A stretch of 6,713 nucleotides of DNA, taken from NCBI GenBank assembly GCA_002415335.1, contig DHXL01000017.1:1-6713 (forward strand), in the 5' to 3' direction. Under the pieces are notes generated by a model. It was not told where the DNA came from. It saw only the letters and a list, made by a program, of their open reading frames with translations, and ran no database searches. The first letter of the stretch is position 1. The number at the start of each line of letters is the position of its first letter. The DNA comes from Oxalobacteraceae bacterium UBA5157. Its GTDB lineage: Bacteria; Pseudomonadota; Gammaproteobacteria; Burkholderiales; Burkholderiaceae_D. Made by a program: the position numbers and the translations under genes. Positions 4,851-6,713 of the stretch are shown here, in pieces.

Positions 4851-6674
4851 TTAGACGACGTGGCGCACCGGCACCGCGTGACACGAGCGACAGCCTGGGC
4901 CAGCTTGCACGGTGGTGATCTGGAATTTCTGCATGTCCAGCGCGCCGGTCGGACAGCGCTCGGCGCATAGGCTGCAGTGCAAGCACAGATCTTCGTCCTT
5001 GACCATCACGCGGCCGGTTTTCAGTTCGCCGGATACGTACAGGTTTTGCTTGCGATTGCGCGCCGGTGCCTTCAGGCGCGTGCGCAAATCATCCTCGTCG
5101 CCATTGACGGTAAACGTGATGCAATCCATCGGGCAGATATCGGCGCAGGCGTCGCACTCGATACAACGGCCCGCGTTGAATATCGTCTGGATATCGCAAT
5201 TGAGGCAGCGTTGTGCTTCCTTGGCCGCCAGTTGCGGATTGAAACCCAGCTCGACTTCGACCTTGATATTTTTCAGCGCGGTCTTGATGTTGAGCAACGG
5301 TACCGGATGGCGGTGATCGAGCGATACAACGTTGTCGAAACTCCACTCGTGGATACCCATCTTCTGGCTCACGAGATTGAACTTCGGCGCCGGACGCAGC
5401 ACCACATCCTCGGCGTGACACAACTTGTCGATCGAGACTGCCGCTTCATGTCCGTGGGCCACCGCCCAGATGATGTTCTTGGGGCCGAACGCAGCGTCGC
5501 CGCCAAAGAACACTTGCGGCAGCGTGGACTGCATGGTGCTTGCATCGACCACCGGCATGCCCCATTTGTCAAACTTGAGTCCGATATCGCGCTCGATCCA
5601 GGGAAACGCGTTCTCCTGGCCGACTGCGATCATCACCTCGTCGCAGGCGATATGCTGATCCGGCTCTCCTGCCGGCACCAGGCTGCGCTTTCCCTTGTCG
5701 TCATATACCGCATTCACTTTTTCGAACAGCATGCCGGTCAGCTTGCCGTCTTCATGCGTGAACGCTTTCGGCACCAGGAAGTTGTGAATGGTGATGCCTT
5801 CGTGTTGCGCGTCTTCTTTTTCCCAGGCGCTGGCTTTCATTTCATCGAAGCCGGAACGCACGATCACCTTCACTTCTTCGCCGCCCAGGCGCAGCGCCGA
5901 ACGGCAGCAATCCATCGCCGTATTGCCGCCGCCGAGCACGATCACGCGTTTGCCGACTTGCTCGACATGGCCGAACGAGACCGATGCCAGCCAGTCGATA
6001 CCGATATGGATGTGCTTGGCCGCTTCCTGCCGGCCGGGTGCGTCGAGGTCGCGCCCGCGCGGCGCGCCGCAGCCGACGAAAACTGCGTCGTAGCCCTGCG
6101 CCAGCAGCGCCTTGAGGCTATCGATCTTCTCGCCGGAGCGGAAGTCGACGCCCATGTCGAGGATGTAACCGGTCTCTTCATCGAGCACTTGTTCCGGCAA
6201 GCGGAACTTGGGAATCTGGCTGCGGATGAATCCACCGGCCTTCTTCTCGCCATCGAACACGGTGACCTGATAGCCCAGCGGCGCCAAATCGCGCGCCACC
6301 GTCAGCGAGGCCGGCCCGGCGCCGATGCAGGCGATGCGCTTACCGTTCTTCGGCGCGATGCGCGGCAGGCGGTCGCGAATGTCTTCGCGGTAATCGGACG
6401 CGACGCGCTTGAGGCGGCAGATTGCGACCGGCTCTTTGCCTTGCTCATCGGCGACCCGTCCGCGACGGCAGGCAGTCTCGCATGGCCGGTCGCACACGCG
6501 ACCGAGCACGCCGGGAAAGACATTCGATTGCCAGTTCAACATATAGGCATCGGCGTGACGCCCCGCGGCGACCAGACGAATGTATTCGGGAACGGGGGTG
6601 TGGGCCGGGCATGCCCATTGACAATCGACCACTTGGTGCAAGTGATCCGGATGGCCAATATCAGTTGGTTTCAA
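4851..6674 (-). CDS. korC: FAD/NADP-binding Fe-S oxidoreductase subunit (GltD-like, KorC type)
   Basis: This is probably the electron-output subunit, passing electrons from the KorAB clusters through FAD to NADP+. It has 607 residues. Cys18, 22, 61, 65 and 69 form a GltD-type N-terminal Fe-S domain (CQWACP; RVCDRPCETAC). The FAD fold starts with GAGPAS at 118-123. The pyridine-nucleotide fold has GGGNTAMD at 248-255 with Arg273 after the next strand, which suits NADP(H). FFGGDAAFGPKNIIWAVAHG is the second FAD contact. The C-terminus adds Cys490/493 and then two ferredoxin motifs: Cys504-507-510-514 and Cys564-567-570-574. These lie about 50 residues apart, and the chain ends with Cys595/598. 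Ordinary GltD is about 450-480 residues and lacks this tail. The start is TTG, chosen because AGGAGA sits 6 nt upstream; the frame stays open to the window edge, so an earlier start cannot be excluded. It precedes korA by 16 nt. An alternative is a glutamate synthase small chain, but no gltB is present and the fused ferredoxin with kor genes argues against it. Confidence 0.88.
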   Translation of the reverse strand: MKPTDIGHPDHLHQVVDCQWACPAHTPVPEYIRLVAAGRHADAYMLNWQSNVFPGVLGRVCDRPCETACRRGRVADEQGKEPVAICRLKRVASDYREDIRDRLPRIAPKNGKRIACIGAGPASLTVARDLAPLGYQVTVFDGEKKAGGFIRSQIPKFRLPEQVLDEETGYILDMGVDFRSGEKIDSLKALLAQGYDAVFVGCGAPRGRDLDAPGRQEAAKHIHIGIDWLASVSFGHVEQVGKRVIVLGGGNTAMDCCRSALRLGGEEVKVIVRSGFDEMKASAWEKEDAQHEGITIHNFLVPKAFTHEDGKLTGMLFEKVNAVYDDKGKRSLVPAGEPDQHIACDEVMIAVGQENAFPWIERDIGLKFDKWGMPVVDASTMQSTLPQVFFGGDAAFGPKNIIWAVAHGHEAAVSIDKLCHAEDVVLRPAPKFNLVSQKMGIHEWSFDNVVSLDHRHPVPLLNIKTALKNIKVEVELGFNPQLAAKEAQRCLNCDIQTIFNAGRCIECDACADICPMDCITFTVNGDEDDLRTRLKAPARNRKQNLYVSGELKTGRVMVKDEDLCLHCSLCAERCPTGALDMQKFQITTVQAGPGCRSCHAVPVRHVV

Positions 6675-6680
6675 TGCAGC

Positions 6681-6686
6681 TCTCCT
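6681..6686 (-). promoter_or_regulatory. Ribosome binding site deciding the korC TTG start
   Basis: AGGAGA lies on the minus strand 6 nt before a TTG codon that begins the reading frame just upstream of conserved KorC/GltD-type sequence. No ATG or GTG in frame gives a comparable arrangement within the window. The match and spacing are close to ideal, which makes the non-ATG start credible. No promoter is visible in the 39 nt available upstream. Confidence 0.7.
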
Positions 6687-6713
6687 GTGAACCCTGAGCG
6701 CAGCATCTTTGCC

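Noticed and set aside
4876..4890. CxxCH in the KorC tail as a c-type heme site
   Set aside because: There is no signal peptide and the partners are cytoplasmic, so the periplasmic heme c attachment machinery could not reach it. It is kept only as a cysteine-pair observation.
4851..6674. Reading korC as glutamate synthase small chain (gltD)
   Set aside because: The core is GltD-like, but the protein carries an extra C-terminal double ferredoxin domain and sits in an operon with korA and korB; no large glutamate synthase chain is present.

Overview
This window reads as betaproteobacterial, most likely Burkholderiales close to Oxalobacteraceae (Herbaspirillum, Collimonas and Herminiimonas type). 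That is an inference from protein style: an Arg32-type elongation factor P next to its rhamnosyltransferase EarP, and a 2-oxoacid oxidoreductase of the kind known from Azoarcus and Thauera. All five genes lie on the minus strand, so transcription runs from high to low coordinates. The opposite-strand open frames all lie over well-conserved genes and are shadows.

First block in transcription order (6674 down to 1938): a three-gene operon for a 2-oxoacid:acceptor oxidoreductase. korC (4851-6674) encodes a GltD-like flavoprotein with two dinucleotide-binding folds and a C-terminal double [4Fe-4S] ferredoxin domain. korA (2990-4834) encodes a fused gamma-alpha catalytic chain. korB (1938-2993) encodes the thiamine diphosphate and [4Fe-4S] chain. 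korC and korA are 16 nt apart, and korA and korB overlap by 4 nt (ATGA), so the three are almost certainly co-transcribed. By resemblance to the Azoarcus evansii KorABC enzyme, the complex probably oxidises 2-oxoglutarate to succinyl-CoA and CO2. Electrons would pass through Fe-S clusters and FAD to NADP+, without needing a free ferredoxin.

Second block (1937-1823): a 115-nt gap with two consecutive GC-rich stem-loops just after the korB stop, probably the operon boundary although there is no good U-tract.

Third block (1822 down to 1): earP (650-1822), a 137-nt spacer with a perfect TATAAT box, and efp (512 to the left edge, truncated). EarP attaches rhamnose to Arg32 of EF-P, which lets EF-P rescue ribosomes stalled on polyproline. 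Enzyme and substrate are therefore adjacent, and Arg32 is visible in the sequence.

No RNA genes, mobile elements, CRISPR arrays or long repeats were seen. I do not see an undescribed multi-gene system. The points most worth following are the NADP-coupled oxidoreductase with its odd cysteine-rich C-terminus, a PPG stalling motif inside EarP itself, and an unusual acceptor loop in EF-P paired with an unusual active-site loop in EarP.
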